Below, piece after piece: positions 5,094 through 5,259 of a DNA stretch of 5,259 nucleotides (the first letter of the stretch is position 1; each line of letters opens with the position of its first letter). Source of the stretch: Thermodesulfobacteriaceae bacterium (GTDB lineage Bacteria > Desulfobacterota > Thermodesulfobacteria > Thermodesulfobacteriales > Thermodesulfobacteriaceae); contig WGAR01000196.1 of assembly GCA_015494725.1 (NCBI GenBank), forward strand, positions 1 to 5,259. Reading direction: 5' to 3'. The notes under the pieces are model-generated. The model ran no database searches. It was not told the origin of the DNA and saw only the letters and a program-made list of their open reading frames with translations. The translations under genes were made by a program, and so were the position numbers.

Positions 5094-5120
5094 TAAAAAT
5101 AGAGATGAAAAAATCAAACT

Positions 5121-5129
5121 AAGGAGGTG
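5121..5129 (+). promoter_or_regulatory. Strong ribosome binding site of the pilin gene
   Basis: AAGGAGGTG is a near-complete anti-16S match, 6 bases before ATG 5136. It is the strongest ribosome binding site in the window, fitting a highly expressed structural protein, and it fixes the start codon. Confidence 0.85.
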
Positions 5130-5135
5130 TAAGTC

Positions 5136-5259
5136 ATGGAGGTAAGGAAGAAAAAGGTCAGAAGGAAGGAGAAGGGTTTTACGCTGGTGGAACTGATGAT
5201 CGTCATCGCCATCATCGCCATCCTGGCGGCGGTGGCCATCAGTCAGTACTCGGCCTACA
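5136..5259 (+). CDS. pilA: Type IV pilin, N-terminal part (3' end outside window)
   Basis: The first 41 residues are visible. A positively charged 14-residue leader (MEVRKKKVRRKEKG) ends in the prepilin peptidase site G14|F15, followed by FTLVELMIVIAIIAILAAVA. Mature residue E5 (E19 of the precursor), needed for pilus assembly, is present. The leader would be cut and the new N-terminal Phe methylated by PilD. The hydrophobic helix anchors the subunit in the inner membrane and then packs in the pilus core, supporting adhesion, twitching or DNA uptake. The sequence after the helix (SQYSAY) is also typical of major pilins. The strong ribosome binding site, sigma-54 promoter and two upstream dyads suggest the main, regulated pilin rather than a minor pseudopilin. 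A GspG-like pseudopilin cannot be excluded from the N-terminus alone, so the symbol is provisional. Confidence 0.88.
   Translation, partial: MEVRKKKVRRKEKGFTLVELMIVIAIIAILAAVAISQYSAY

Noticed and set aside
4806..5117. Minus-strand open frame of 103 codons across the pilin upstream region
   Set aside because: It covers regulatory sequence and pseudogene, has no family features, and is rich in R, K and S as expected by chance here.

Overview
The window looks like chromosomal DNA from a thermophilic, anaerobic Gram-negative bacterium, most likely of the Thermodesulfobacteria group or a relative. I infer this from the GC-rich codon use, a lipoprotein N-acyltransferase (which implies an outer membrane), a cytochrome bd subunit, a type IV pilin, and charged coiled-coil proteins of kinds common in thermophiles. 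No species can be named from the sequence alone.

Left part (1-2593), ordinary cell functions: the 3' end of cydB, closed by a GC-rich hairpin, then corC and lnt. These two overlap by 4 bases (GTGA), the familiar ybeX-lnt pairing of envelope genes. The lnt product keeps its catalytic residues but stops about 40 residues early and lacks the usual last membrane helix.

Middle part (2594-4946), an accessory and partly decayed region: an intact 351-residue coiled-coil protein with 63-84 bp internal repeats and a nuclease-like C-terminal domain; the remains of an AAA+ ATPase (Walker A frameshifted, middle deleted, C-terminal tail still readable); a tRNA-like element on the minus strand with a good 3' half and a degraded 5' half; a small intact coiled-coil/membrane protein on the minus strand; and, divergent from it, a coiled-coil gene reduced to its N-terminal start and what looks like its C-terminal membrane tail. 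This is the pattern of a region that has gained and lost DNA repeatedly.

Right part (4947-5259), regulation and start of a type IV pilin gene: two tandem TGACA-N5-TGTC dyads with centres 21 bp apart, then a -24/-12 (sigma-54) promoter about 120-140 bp downstream, a strong ribosome binding site and a pilin N-terminus. This fits pilin control by sigma-54 and a PilR-type enhancer-binding protein. The promoter lies inside the read-through frame of the truncated gene before it.

Two genes, corC and the minus-strand small protein, share one layout: TTGACT, 18 bases, TAnnTT, 6 bases, ATG. This would place transcription start on the start codon, so both may make leaderless mRNAs.
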